A stretch of 64,000 nucleotides of DNA, taken from Stictocephala bisonia (lineage: Eukaryota; Arthropoda; Insecta; Hemiptera; Membracidae). The stretch covers positions 171,001 to 235,000 of the forward strand of contig JAQJVL010000786.1 of assembly GCA_035578905.1 (NCBI GenBank), in the 5' to 3' direction. Under the pieces are notes generated by a model. The model was not told the origin of the DNA. It saw only the letters and a program-made list of their open reading frames with translations, and did no database searches. The position numbers were made by a program, and so were the translations under genes. Every line of letters begins with the position of its first letter. Within the stretch, counting starts at the first letter, position 1. Of the stretch, positions 22,396-33,762 are shown piece by piece.

Positions 22396-22614
22396 GATTA
22401 AATAGCAGGACAGGAAGGCAGTGTGATTGTGGCTGTATGAATGTTAGTAATGTAGTAGTAATGTATATGAATGTGGGGTGAATGACCATTTGTTGTTTAG
22501 TGTTTTTAAGAATTTTTAACACATTTTAAATATTTCTTTATATAATATTGACGATTGCATGACATGTTAAAATTGTTACAATGCAATAAAATAAAAAAAA
22601 AAAAAAAATAAAAT
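22396..22614 (+). other. LINE 3' UTR and A-rich tail
   Basis: Short AT-rich 3' UTR containing AATAAA near 22585, then an A-rich tail (about 22586-22614) interrupted by single T bases. The candidate target duplication AAAGCAA follows at 22615-22621. Confidence 0.8.
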
Positions 22615-22856
22615 AAAGCAAGAGCTAGCCTAACTTAATTGGCTGAGTTGTGAAAAATACAAAACAAGAGAATAGTTGCAGATATTATATAACTAATAGA
22701 GTACTGAAGCATGTAATACAAGTGACGTATGTCAAACATTAAGGTTGCAGGTTAGATTTAGTCAAGTGTTTGAACAGGAAAATAAAGAAAACTATTTTTG
22801 GTTACATCACAATGACAACAAAATCAAAACTATAAGATATAAATATAGAAAGAAAT

Positions 22857-23375
22857 AAATGGTTCCAAAGAATTGGCACAAACTTTCCCCTATATGAAAC
22901 ACTAAAAAAATCAAAACTTTGAAAATTACCAGTTTGGTTCCCAAATATGTGTTTTGCCATAACTCAAAAACTAGTTACGTTAGAGACATTCAAATTTTAC
23001 CAAAATATTTTAAATTGTAATTCACATCGTTTATGAAAATTTAATCAAAATCGTTGGAGTGGTTTTTGGGAAATTTCCATTTTTGTAAGTTTTGTGCCCA
23101 TAAAATTAAAAAAAAACTAAAATTTCAAAAAAGTGAAAAAACTTTATGGAGATGTTGGCTAAATACACCTACATACCAACTTTAATAAAAATTCATCCAT
23201 TCCTTAGGTCTCCAACGAACTGCACATACGGACAGACACCAAAATGTTTGTTCGAAAAACCACTTCTTGGGTTCAGGGGAGCCTAAAATGGATTTTTAGA
23301 CCAAAATGTAAAAACATTTTTCTGGACGATCACAATGGTTTCTCTATATGTTAGCAAACGGATATGGGAGAAAGT
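22857..23375 (-). repeat. Hairpin-ended dispersed repeat (family B), copy 3
   Basis: Full-length copy in reverse orientation. It starts on the plus strand with AATGGTTCCAAAGAATTGGC and ends with TTTCTC...GAGAAAGTAAA, a degraded version of the terminal hairpin. All body blocks match the copies at 49.6 and 61.9 kb. Confidence 0.88.
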
Positions 23376-24469
23376 AAATGTAAATATGTTGAATAAAAAT
23401 AAATAAAATAAAATATAAACTAAAATATATTTATTATATAACTATAATAAACGTAAAGTCCTAACCTAAGCACGTGGTTAGGACCTAACGTAGTTGGGAT
23501 TCAGACAATGAATACTCAGCTATTATAAACTCAAATAGAATTTGCGGGACAAGATCAGGTTTAAAATAAACCAGCTGACAATATTTGTCGTTTATAAACG
23601 CAAACTAAATGGCGTGAGAAGACAGAGAATGTTTACTTCTCCCACCACAGTTCCCCTCCAGTGGCAGTAATTTGTAAGGTACAGTCATGTACAAAATATA
23701 TTAAATCAATGATGGTAAAATATTTTAACTATGGTTAGAAAAAATTTACCATCATTCCAGTTTGGTAGAACTGACAATTACTCTGTCATTTAAACCATTA
23801 AGAATACTTCAATACAACTCAATTGATTAAACAACACAGTAGCAGATTCAATGTAAACACTGTGGAAAGTGGGATCGTTGTTATGACAGATCCATGCTTC
23901 TAGTAGTGACTGTACTAAGAACATTTGACAGTGCGTGGTGGGAGGCAAATTATGTCGCACGTGCTCTGTTCGCAGGCCATCAACAATGAATCAGATATTT
24001 GTGTAATATTTTTATTTCGAAACAAAACATTGTTTACAGTTAGACCAAAACAATTTGATGAATTTTCATTTATAATTTTGTTTATTTATTTTATAACTGT
24101 TTATTTAACAACTATTATTTACAAATAGTTTTATCTTTACAGGTAGACTAATCATAGGATACGCCATAAATTGATATGTCACAGGCCATAAGAGAGTTTA
24201 TTTTTGTTAAGTAGGGTTATTTTGAATTGTAAACAACAACAAAGCAGAAGTCTCAATACCAGCAGTCAATTAATGTTGACCTGAACATTAGCCACTTCTA
24301 TTTGAGTTTATTATACTATGTCGCATCTTACTGCATAACTGGAGGCCAGTAATTACTCGTTACTCATAGAAGGAAACTACTCTTTGTTGGCTCTTATTGC
24401 CGAATATGACTCGTTTAACTCGTTATATTTATGAGGTAAAATCATTGGCCAAAGACAGTTGTAGTTTTA
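23376..24469. other. AT-rich non-coding stretch
   Basis: No gene or known repeat is recognised. The 67-codon plus-strand ORF at 23925-24128 becomes hydrophobic and low-complexity and is probably chance. Confidence 0.4.
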
Positions 24470-24760
24470 TTTATTTTTATTTTATTTATTCATAAGACGC
24501 CGATCGTCAAGATATGGGCGAATATGAATTTCGAATGAGAGTGATGAGTGTATATAAGCGAATGTAGTCATTGTTACAAACTAAGGCCGACTATTCCTTA
24601 GAAAGTATCATTAATTAATAGCCCAATGACAAATGAACAGCCGGTGGTTATCAGCTGATCCTTCTCAAAATGTATTGACTCTGATTGGGATCGAACTGAG
24701 AACCTTTAGCACATGAAGCTGGGATTGAACCAACTACGCTACCGATCAATCCGAATGTTT
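24470..24760 (-). mobile_element. tRNA-derived SINE, head-B type, full length
   Basis: The minus strand begins near CGGATTGATCGGTAGCGTAG. Box A TAGCGTAGTTGG (24730-24741) and box B AGTTCGATCCC (24687-24697) have tRNA spacing. A middle block follows (ACCACCGGCTGTTCATTTGT), then the same 3' tail as the other SINE type (TAACAATGACTACATTCGCT to CGATCGGCGTCTTATG) and an A-rich AATAAATAAA tail. The head differs completely from the head-A copies at 27.1 and 31.5 kb. Confidence 0.9.
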
Positions 24761-25036
24761 ATTTTCTACCTTATTTTATCTCTTTGGTATAAAAGATGAT
24801 TAAATCTTTTTTAAGCACACATTTAGATATTATAAAGAGTATGTGTGCCAAGTTTTGTGGACCTAAGTTTTATAGTTATTGAAAATCTGTGATATGTCAA
24901 ACAATTTTATTTGCCTTTTATTAAATAGATAGAAGAAAAAAAATCGTTTGAGAAAGTATGTGTGATTTTCTGGCCAAAATAATAATTTATAGACGGACAA
25001 TAATATTATGAAGTCATATGTTATCACAATATCTGG

Positions 25037-25200
25037 GTTAGTTAACATTTCTTTTATTTATTTAGTAGAAGTTCATTTTGTGTTACCCCTATCTATGTTA
25101 AAATGTAGATAGGTAAAATGTAGAACTAGAATGGGATAAAACAAAATGAATCCAGTTAACATTTTTTTATATTTAGTAGAAGTTCATTTTATTTTACCCA
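25037..25200 (+). repeat. Diverged 118-bp tandem duplication
   Basis: The block TTAACATTT...TTTAGTAGAAGTTCATTTT...TTACCC occurs at about 25042-25088 and again at about 25157-25200, each followed by related TGTAGATA segments. Confidence 0.7.
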
Positions 25201-25204
25201 ATTC

Positions 25205-26265
25205 TAGGTTCTAGGTAAAATGTAGATAATTAATGTAGATAAGTTTATTAGTTTGAGAACGTAGTTTTAGAACATGTTTGTTTAGATGTAATTTAGTTTT
25301 TTACTACTTGAGAAATATTTAAGTTTTACCAAATCGAAACGTCGTGATTGGTATTTTTCACGTAATTATGGCAAATGTCCGACAACCTTTGTCTTCCTCA
25401 TCTGACATTCCATCATTTACAAATTTCAAAAACTAAATATATTCATCGTGCCCAATATAGTAATAGTTTGAACTATTTTTTATTGTTGTTTTTGTTGTTT
25501 TTTTTTTTCTTTCTAAACATAAAGGATATATTTCACATATATTTTTGAGGAACATACAATTTTATTTACTATTATTTTTATTTATTTCTTTATATTTATT
25601 CCTTGGTATGAAATTTGTTTAATTGTATGCTAATTAGTTTAGCTCTTATTATAGACTTTTAAGATTAACATGTCGGAGTAGTGAGTGTGTAAGGACTAAG
25701 GAATGTATGTTACACCCGTGAAAAGACATTTTAATATTCGAACCCATCCCCTGAGAACCCGAGGTGGAAAACAAATGAGGTTTCTGAAATGAATAAATGA
25801 TTGTGCCGTGAGACCAATGACAAATGTGCAGGTGGCTGAGGTGTATTTTTCTTCCCGCAGTTGATTGAATCAGGCCCCATCCACTTACCGATACGTAATA
25901 TCTAATTAGTCTCAAGTTTATTTACAATTTAGGTTATAAAAAATACGTATTTTTTAGTAATGTCACTAGAAAAAAGTAAGATAAAAAGCTCATTATTTTA
26001 TGACATTAAACATGTTAATGTTTCTTATGTATAAACATTATAGATATAAACAATAAATGAGTTATAAAGATCAAAGTTATAGATACTCATAAGAATCTTA
26101 GCTTTTTAAGAGGATTCGCCACTATTTATATTAGTAATTTTTCAAAAATGTATTTTTCTTTGTATTATTGTATTATTTAGTATTTTTCGGATTTTTATTA
26201 TATTCGAATTATTATAAAGCAAAAAGCTATTTTAGGCTTCATAATACTTCTATTTATATATACAG
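25205..26265. other. AT-rich stretch, possibly intron
   Basis: No ORF of note and no recognised repeat. It ends at a usable acceptor (TTATATATACAG) before the candidate exon at 26266-26335, so it may be intronic. Confidence 0.35.
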
Positions 26266-26335
26266 TTACTAAAGAGAAAACAAATTGCAGTAGAAGAAAA
26301 GAGGAAAGCTGAAGAAGGGGCTACTTATGTAGCAG
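26266..26335 (+). CDS. Candidate internal coding exon (70 bp) of an unidentified gene
   Basis: A 70-bp open segment is bracketed by an acceptor-like ...TATTTATATATACAG and a strong donor AGCAG|GTGAGT. It is richer in G and purines than its very AT-rich surroundings. The frame reads LLKRKQIAVEEKRKAEEG and then ATYVA, a charged, probably helical or coiled-coil peptide, and it would enter the next exon after one extra base. I do not recognise the protein. No partner exons could be identified, so the host gene may have very large introns across this window. It could also be a chance open segment; the donor and composition make a real exon more likely than not. Confidence 0.5.
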
Positions 26336-27139
26336 GTGAGTTGTTGTGATAAAAAATAGATAATTGTGTATTCTCAAACTTTCTACGTGATTTTCTGAAA
26401 AACAAATTTTTGTAGACATTTAGTTATATAACTTCCAAAGTTTTTAAGGTAATTTCTTGACATTTTTACCACATCAACATAAAACCATGTACAACAAATA
26501 AAAAAATTAATGTATTTGTAATCTTATAAACTATTAAATAAACATTTTTTTATTAATTTTTAAATAAAAAATGGTTACGATTTCAAATTGTTTACAAATT
26601 ATTTGTTTACTAAATATTGTTCTTCAAATGATACTAAAATTCTTATACCTATAAAGTTAGAGTAAATCATAATAAACAATAAAATATTTACTTTTTAAAA
26701 ATAAATTGAACATTAAAAGAGTTATTTAAACTTGTTGTTTCACATCCCCACAAAAAAATCAAAAATTGTAAAACAATTTTAATTTTTTGGTTAGCATATT
26801 TTTAAAATAAAATGAGGGTCAGGAAGAAAAAACTACAGAAAAAAACGTTATTGAAGTAAAAGCGGATCACCTTAAGTTTTAAAAGTTCAAAAATTAATGA
26901 ACAAGTTAAAGGGAAAAAGCATTTAACAAAACAAATCTGTCTAGAGTACTGTTGGGATTATCACAAGGAAATCCAATTGTATTACTGTAAAATAAATACA
27001 AATAGTGCCTCTATAATCTTGGTCACATTTTGATAATACACATTTAGTAATTAATTATTTTGATTGTATAAACATTGGTAGTAAAAACCTCCTATTACTT
27101 GCCAAAGCCTTCCTAATTCACCTCTTTTTTTCATTATTC
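26336..27139. other. AT-rich stretch, possibly intron
   Basis: Very AT-rich, with no ORF or repeat recognised, downstream of the GTGAGT donor. Confidence 0.35.
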
Positions 27140-27597
27140 ATTCATTATTCATATATAAGACGCCGATCGTAAAGATATGGGTGAATATGAGGCGTGAATG
27201 AGTGTGATGAGTGTAGTTGAACGAGTGTAGTCATTGTTACTATCTGTGTTCGACTTAGCTCAGAAAGGACTATTTATTAATAGCCCAATAACCAGAGCAA
27301 CTATGGGACCTACAGCTTTACGTGTAATCCGAACCACGTTGTGTTGGTTTGATTTTCAGCTGACTGACATGTTTTGACACTTAGTTCTCCTCCCTACACA
27401 ACACCCGAACCTTGACTACCATTCAACACGGACACTCCAGATTTCTCTAGTAGTGTCTACGTCGATGACAACCATTGAGCGGACGCCGTGTCGGTATTAA
27501 GAGAACCGAGCATGGAATCTATCACCTACAATCTCCCAAACACCTTGTCCCCAAGTAAGTTAGCTGAGTTACAGCACTGCGCCACAAGTGCCGACTT
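27140..27597 (-). mobile_element. tRNA-derived SINE, head-A type, full length
   Basis: The most complete head-A copy. The minus strand starts AGTCGGCACTTGTGGCGCAG with box A, then the body shared with 5585-5927, then the common 3' tail (TAACAATGACTACACTCG to CGATCGGCGTCTTATATATG) and an ATGAATAATGAATGAAT-type end. Together with 24470-24760 it shows the modular build: two heads on one tail. Confidence 0.9.
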
Positions 27598-28918
27598 TAG
27601 TTATCATTTCATAGAAAGTGTATTTTGTGAAATATAATCTTTCATAGATTTTATATACGTTATGGAAGTGTTTATAAGAATATATTTTCATATTCTTACT
27701 GTTATAATTTAATTATTATTAATTTCAATTTAAATGTTTATTAATTGTTATACTTTTAAAGATATTTGTTTCATGTACTTTATAAGTTTCCAATTACTTA
27801 AACTTTTAATTAGTATAAGTTTAAATGGTCCCCGTAGATAAGTTTTTCTGTAACTTATGGGGACAGTCTACGTACAAAAATAATATAAATGAATGAAAAA
27901 TTAAAATGATAAAAAATCCGTTTTCATGCCAGAATAAAAACTATTTCCCCAAACTATATTGATAAGATTAAATCCATCGTGATAAAAATTTCAAGATTTG
28001 CCAGGAGTTTATAAAATGTATAAATACCCTTTCTTTATAAAATTATGCTTAGGCCTATAAATTTGTTAACTAATGTTGATTGTAATACAATACCACTAAA
28101 TTCATTGCTGTAAGCATGTTCACTATAGTATTATTAGATGGCATTTTAGTTTTTTTTTTTTTTTTTTTTAATTCATAATTTTAAATATCAATTATATATA
28201 CATAAGAGTACTGGGACGTAGAAAATCTGCTCTAGGTCCTTGTAATTGATTATATGAAAAATTGAGAAGCATCAATTGGGGATATTGGAAGGTTTGATTT
28301 ATTTGGCATTTTTGGAACGTTGGTATATGATTTCCCAATAATCGAGCTTTCAGGGAGAAATATTCTAAACAGATGAATCTAACCCCTTTAAAGTCCTCTA
28401 AGTGTAGAATTTTAATTCCTAATAGTTAAATACAACAAAGTTTTAATATAGAAAGTACTAAATTTAACCGAAAATTCGTAAATAAAATTATTATTTTTGG
28501 TTTTTTATTTTATTTATTAATCGTTTTATTCAATTATCTTCCAAAAAATTGCAAACAATTCAATGTGTTCATTACATTTGTAATTTTTGTAAGAGTTTTA
28601 TAAAGTTATAAAGAGCTCTAAATTTATAAATACTTCCAGCTATTAATTAATTGCTAATGGATTTTATTTAATTCACCCCTCCCTCCCCCCGCGTTAACTA
28701 TTTCCAAAATCAAAGTCAGAAATTATACGTAGGTTAAAACAAATAAAGATGTTGTAATGTACAGTTTTATATAGTTTTACTAAGATGCGTAAAGTCTGTT
28801 ATAGTAATTTATACAATATTAATTAATGGATTGTAATTATTGAATTGCTTTTCTTACCAATTAAGTACATTTATACAGTAAATCAGTGAAAATGGCAAAC
28901 AAATATTCGATTATTTAT
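27598..28918. other. AT-rich stretch with poly(T)
   Basis: No gene is seen. A pure T run lies at about 28150-28169 and a C-rich run (CCCCTCCCTCCCCCC) at 28676-28690. Confidence 0.4.
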
Positions 28919-28975
28919 TGTCACATTGTTACTCTACAATGTGACATTGTATTGTACACATTGTTACAATACAAT
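28919..28975 (+). repeat. Two back-to-back perfect short hairpins
   Basis: TGTCACATTGT/ACAATGTGACA (28919-28929 and 28936-28946, loop 6) is followed directly by ATTGTATTGT/ACAATACAAT (28946-28955 and 28966-28975, loop 10). They lie inside a 63-codon ORF (28886-29077) that has no motif. Confidence 0.75.
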
Positions 28976-29184
28976 CAATGGACTTTCATTTTTCATTTCA
29001 AGTTGACAAAAGTTGCGCTGTTTCAAAGTACATTGCTTAGCATAAAGTTATTAATATGTAACGTGAAAACCCAATAAAACCTTACTATTTCCCATTGACT
29101 ATTGATCTGTACGGGAAACTTATAAGACAGAGTAAGGGGGAGAACCAGTACAGTACAAGGTGAATATTACTGATAAAAACTTCC

Positions 29185-29270
29185 ATTCAAGGCAAGGATT
29201 CGAACCTCAATATCTCTTAACTCAGGTACAAAGGTCTAACGCCTTAGAAACTGGCTCTCCTAAAGAAATT
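29185..29270 (-). mobile_element. tRNA-Leu-like SINE head or tRNA pseudogene
   Basis: The minus strand carries a perfect box B GGTTCGAATCC (29196-29206) and, upstream, a Leu/Ser-type D-arm remnant AGCCAGTTTCTAAGGCG (near 29240-29258). The acceptor stem does not close, so it is a tRNA-derived retroposon or pseudogene rather than a functional tRNA. Confidence 0.6.
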
Positions 29271-29977
29271 TAAAGTGTTGTTGCTATAATAATCCAAGTT
29301 AAAAAAGCTCATTCTTAATCAAATGGAATTTGTATTTTTTTCCATTTTTAGAAATCAATGCAAATTTATTTGTTACATAGATAGCATCTTTCTATCCTTT
29401 TACCGTTTCCGTTAAAAGAATATCATTAAATTTACGTTCTTTGACCTGTAATTGCAAAGAAATCATACATTTAATTATTTACACGAATAAAAACAATTAT
29501 ATGATGTTAAAACCGCTAAACACAAAAAGAATAAACTTTCATATTCCTGAAACACTAGAATTTCTTGTAGCTGAAAGTGCTTTTTACGTAATTAAGGAAT
29601 AGTTAAAATCCACGCAATATATTACGTCTTCTAGTAAATAAAAACAAATTATTTCGGTTTTATTCCTTAGCTAAAAAAAATTATGTACTCTTATTGAACT
29701 AAGTCATTTTTAGTCTATATTTCCTTTACTATCATTCACATAGCGTTGTGCAAAAAACACATTACCTTTTTCTATATTATTGTTCATATTTGTTGTAATG
29801 TTGTAATAACATAAATAGCAAATATTATATATCCAATATTTATTTGCCATTAAGCATCACTTAATCTTTTATATAGATAATATGTAATCTGAAGTGATGA
29901 TCTTGGTGTTTGTACTAACACAGACCGTTAAGTATTACATGGAAATGCCGTGGTGTGAAGTTAGATAAACAGCTGTT

Positions 29978-30060
29978 CACAGTGTGGTGAAGTGGTTAAC
30001 TGCGGCAGAGCCAGACAAGTGAGGTTATGTTCAAACTCTCGCAGTTTGACATCCGTTAGC
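29978..30060 (+). mobile_element. tRNA-derived SINE head
   Basis: Box A TGGTGAAGTGG (29985-29995) and box B GTTCAAACT (30029-30037) stand 44 bp apart, the tRNA spacing. The sequence resembles the first part of a tRNA gene, but the stem is imperfect. The following body is AT-rich and its 3' limit is unclear. Confidence 0.6.
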
Positions 30061-30477
30061 GAACATGGAGCGTTGCAGGTTAATAATTTGAGAGATACAA
30101 TTAACAGGTAACGTTTCAATCCAAACGATTATAGATGTAACTAATCAAATAAAAAATAACTGTATTGTCATAAAAACAATATACAGTACATGCATTGGCT
30201 TTCGTCAATATAAAGCATTATACAAAACTAATAAAAAGTAACAACGATTAAATTTTAGGCTAATTACTGGTTATTTAAAAAGTCATTAACTAAATAAAAA
30301 TATTATTTAATTAGAAAGTATTAGAAACTACGTTTAAACTTAACAACGTCTCCTACAGCCTTGAGGGATTATGTGATTATATAGAATCACAGCATTATAA
30401 TATGTATGTTTTTTTTTAATAAAAAATACGTTTTATGTTTGGGAATATTTAATTTCTGCTTATCTCTCAGATTATAC

Positions 30478-31010
30478 TTAGATTGAGGAAAAAGAGATTA
30501 AAAATTTTACTGATTTTGTTTCAATAACATTATTGTTTGCAAAATTTTGTTGTAAGACAAATATCTTATGTAGGCCTACATGATAACTCTCCGCATCCCA
30601 TATAGAGACTGCATATGACAGATAAGGAGACATTGTGGCATAGTAGGCTGTCAGAAGAACTTCTGTATCTGTAAATGACGAAAGTCTGCGAAGTAAACAA
30701 AATACCAGAACAGACCTTTTTTGGAACTCCGTCAATATGAAAATGAAAATTTAAATTCCTATCGATAGTTTTCTCTAAAAAAATCAACATCGTAATCAGA
30801 ACAGACCTCTGCGTCATTTATGAAAATTCTAAATCCATCAGTATTAATTGATGTCATTTTAAAATCAATAAACTTTGTCTTTTGATTGTTGACAACTAAA
30901 CCATTCTCCCTGGAATACCTTATTAGACCGAAGAAATGAGCTTATTCCTAAGGCCTGTCGACTTTGCCCTTCCATTACAATTGACGTGTTGTCAGCGTAA
31001 CTAAATGCAA
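30478..31010 (-). pseudogene. LINE reverse transcriptase, C-terminal fragment
   Basis: The minus strand shows FSYADNTSIVMEG (a YADD box changed to YADN, near 30990), NGLVVNNQKTKFIDFK, then ENTIDRNLNFHFHID-like and LLTAYYATMSPYLSYAVSIW followed by HKIFVLQQ. This is the order palm, thumb and C-terminal region of a Jockey-superfamily RT. Frames change several times and the second catalytic Asp is lost. It is a dead fragment. Confidence 0.85.
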
Positions 31011-31519
31011 CCACAAATAAATATATCTCACCCTTGTATAAGGGTTATCGGTTTGTGTGTGTAAAGATGGGTGGCCGACAAGGTCTTGAGTTCGTGTGTT
31101 TAAGTAGAATAAAAATCATACTCAATTCACAGGATTCGTGTGTATAAATGTCATTTTATATTATTTATTACAACCGGGAGCAATGCTTATATTAAACATA
31201 TTAGAGCTTTTTTTGTTACAGTATTTACAGCTCTCTTTCAGTTACACAGTTTTGGCATTGACTACAGAAACATACAGACCAAAGCATTTGCTGTAGACCC
31301 ACGCATTTCCTGCTATCTAGCCATGGATGGTCTCAAATAAGTGCTCGAGCGACTGTTTGGCGTACTATTAGCTCAGCTAAAGTATTCTCTTCAGCGAGTG
31401 TTGAAGAGAGACAGAGAAAGGGAGACCCCTGGCGCTATCTGTGAGGACAAATAAAAGCTGATGAATGTCATAACTGGACAGGAAGCACAGCTTCACGAAA
31501 ACATATGGTTGGATAGTCT

Positions 31520-31977
31520 TCTTAGATTCTTAGACATGAGACGCCGACAAAACTTTGTGCGTATTTTAAGGCGAATGTGAATAATTAAATTAATATAGGA
31601 TTAGTGAAGATAACCTGTGTAGTCTGGTTACTAACTGAGTTCTACTGTTCTTCAGAAAGTGCCATTTATTATCAGCCCAGGGCAACTAAGGGACCTACAG
31701 CTTTACGTGGAATCTGAACCACGTTGTGTTGGTATGATTTTCAGCTAATTGACAAGCCTGATTCTCTGTTATCTCCTCTACACAACATCCGAACACTCCC
31801 AATCATGGATCATCACCCAACATGGACACACTAGACCTAGTTGGTGCCCACGTCGATGTTAACCATTGAGTGGACGCCATGTCAATATAAAGAGGCACAA
31901 GCATAGAAACTATCGCCTACAATCTCCACTTGTACCCAAGTAGATGGGTTACAGCACTGCATCACTAGTGCCGACTC
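31520..31977 (-). mobile_element. tRNA-derived SINE, head-A type (copy 3)
   Basis: The minus strand begins AGTCGGCACTAGTGATGCAG and ends at GTCGGCGTCTCATGTCTAAG. The body matches the copies at 5.6 and 27.1 kb. The 3' end (GGCGTCTCAT...AAGAATCTAAG) is a variant also seen at 63.3 kb, suggesting a subfamily. Confidence 0.88.
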
Positions 31978-33112
31978 AATTTTTTTCTATAATCAAAATA
32001 TCTTGGCTTAAAAGTCAAATGAACCAAAAATGTTTAATCATACTTTTTCTTTTTTCTTACTTTTAATTTACTTTTCAATTTTTGGTTTGACGTTAAATGT
32101 AAGAAAAGATAATGTGAGTTTCTAATTTTTACCTAAATAAAAAAATATTTTAATTCATTCATTAACAATAAACAATAAATGAAAACAATAACATGTACTT
32201 GTATTATAACACATATATTTTGTACAAATACTGTTGTGGAAGTTGAGCACAGAGGAAGTCTCACCCATGATTTAATGGCAGAGGAATGACGGAATGTTTC
32301 CTTTGTCCACTGTTGAAACCCCCATGCACTAAATTCCAATTTCACGATATCCGGCGTATTTGTAGATATTCTGATATTCTGTTTACCTTACTTTGTTTGT
32401 CTATGATATTCTTACTAAATGTAAAGAGTTTAGTGTTCTTAGCCACTTTAATTTCTCTATAGCTTGAATAATAATTAAGATAATTTGATGAACCGTTGGT
32501 ACATTGCTATTATGCATAATTAAAAGAGTGATTAAATCTAAAAGAAAGTAGTAAACTAAAGTAGTAAAAATAAAATCATAGTATAATAATAAAACAGGAA
32601 GAAGTAAATCATTAATTAGAAAAAAATCAAGCCATATAGGTTTTGTTAAAGATTTTGTATGCATAAAATTCATAGCAAAACCTTTTGAGCTCTAAAATAA
32701 TAAGGGTAAAAAAAATAAGATTAGTAGCTTCCAGCCAGGCCTAGCCTTTGAGTTGCAATATTACTATCACAAATATATCAAATGGGACATTATATTCCTT
32801 CTCTCTTACTTTCAAGTTAGTCTGATATGTAATAATACAAAACTGTTTAGTTAAATCATTATTTATAATTAGATATTACGTTAAAATACAAAGAGCACAT
32901 TAACAGTTTCTATATAAAATATGTTCATTATTACACTTTATTAAGAATAATCAGTTATGAAACATTTCTGTTTGTTTATTTTATACTGATAAGTAATAGT
33001 ATACATGTTGTAATGTATAAAAGGTTATGCACACATTTATTAATAAGGAAAAATAATGAAGTAATAAAAAAAATAAGGAAAAAAAATTGGGTGTGCGTCG
33101 GACCACACGGTG
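31978..33112. other. AT-rich non-coding stretch
   Basis: No gene is seen. The ORFs at 32133-32345 and 32401-32673 (minus strand) are hydrophobic, low-complexity and unsupported. A short block ATGCACTAAATTCC with a nearby TTGTAGATATT recurs at 56.8 kb. Confidence 0.4.
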
Positions 33113-33421
33113 GAAGTTATACTTCTTTGGCCATTCTCATACACCCACTCACGCACACAAACAGACAGGATATATAAATGAAATATAAGACATTTTTCAA
33201 TATTATTCAATATATTTATCTTCAATATATTATACGTGACTTCATTATTATATTATACACCTATATTATCATTATCAGTAATTTCTTCGATTAAATTTCT
33301 TCGATTAACAATCGATTAATCGATAGTTCTTAAAAATTTGTTCTTACTTTTCAGCGTGACGCGGTTTCTCGACCAACATCCCATCCCAAAGTGTCTAACG
33401 GGCGCAAAGAAGTATAACTTC
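33113..33421. repeat. 17-bp inverted repeat bounding about 309 bp
   Basis: GAAGTTATACTTCTTTG (33113-33129) is inverted exactly as CAAAGAAGTATAACTTC (33405-33421). No target duplication is evident. It may be a small non-autonomous element. Alternatively the right end is part of a short terminal exon, since a good acceptor (TTCTTACTTTTCAG, to 33357) precedes 20 open codons, a TAA, and AATAAA within a few bases. Confidence 0.5.
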
Positions 33422-33752
33422 AATAAATATTTATTAATATGTGAAATAAACTAGGGAAGAATACGAGACAATTGTATTCTACAAAAGGTTCACGTATCTA
33501 TACTGTTTTCATTACAGATGGAATCTCTTTGTACTTATTTGTTGATCAATAATACAATATTGAGCAGTCCATAGTTCTGGGCGTGTGGTTCGAGCTTGCG
33601 CATCAATGGATTTCCTTCTCCAACTACAGTGGTACATTCATGATAAAAAAAATAAACATCTCGGACACGGTACTTAGAAAATACTTCCACATAATTGGTA
33701 GATTTAGTGACCAGTATTTCATAGAATAATCAAACCAGCTGATTTCACCCAT

Positions 33753-33762
33753 GTGACGTCAC
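33753..33762. promoter_or_regulatory. Perfect CRE palindrome
   Basis: GTGACGTCAC, a full CREB/ATF-type site, flanked by CAGCTG-type E-boxes (33736 and about 33802). No nearby gene gives it a clear target. Confidence 0.35.

Larger units (their letters stand above)
17107..22614 (+). mobile_element. Near-complete non-LTR retrotransposon (LINE)
   Basis: A 5.5-kb element with 5' UTR, ORF1, ORF2, 3' UTR and poly(A) tail in the correct order. ORF1 is intact and ORF2 has only two frameshifts, so the insertion is young. ORF1 has a FLYWCH finger and an SGNH hydrolase-like domain; ORF2 has an APE endonuclease and a reverse transcriptase. The RT blocks (NYRPISILPVFSKIYERI, QFGFRKERSTIDAI) and the esterase-like ORF1 suggest the CR1/L2/Daphne-like group of the Jockey superfamily rather than Jockey itself. 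The clade is an inference without a tree. It lies about 440 bp downstream of the dynein gene stop, same strand. Confidence 0.9.

Noticed and set aside
28886..29077. 63-codon ORF as a small protein gene.
   Set aside because: Its sequence is dominated by two perfect hairpins and it has no motif or coding-like composition.
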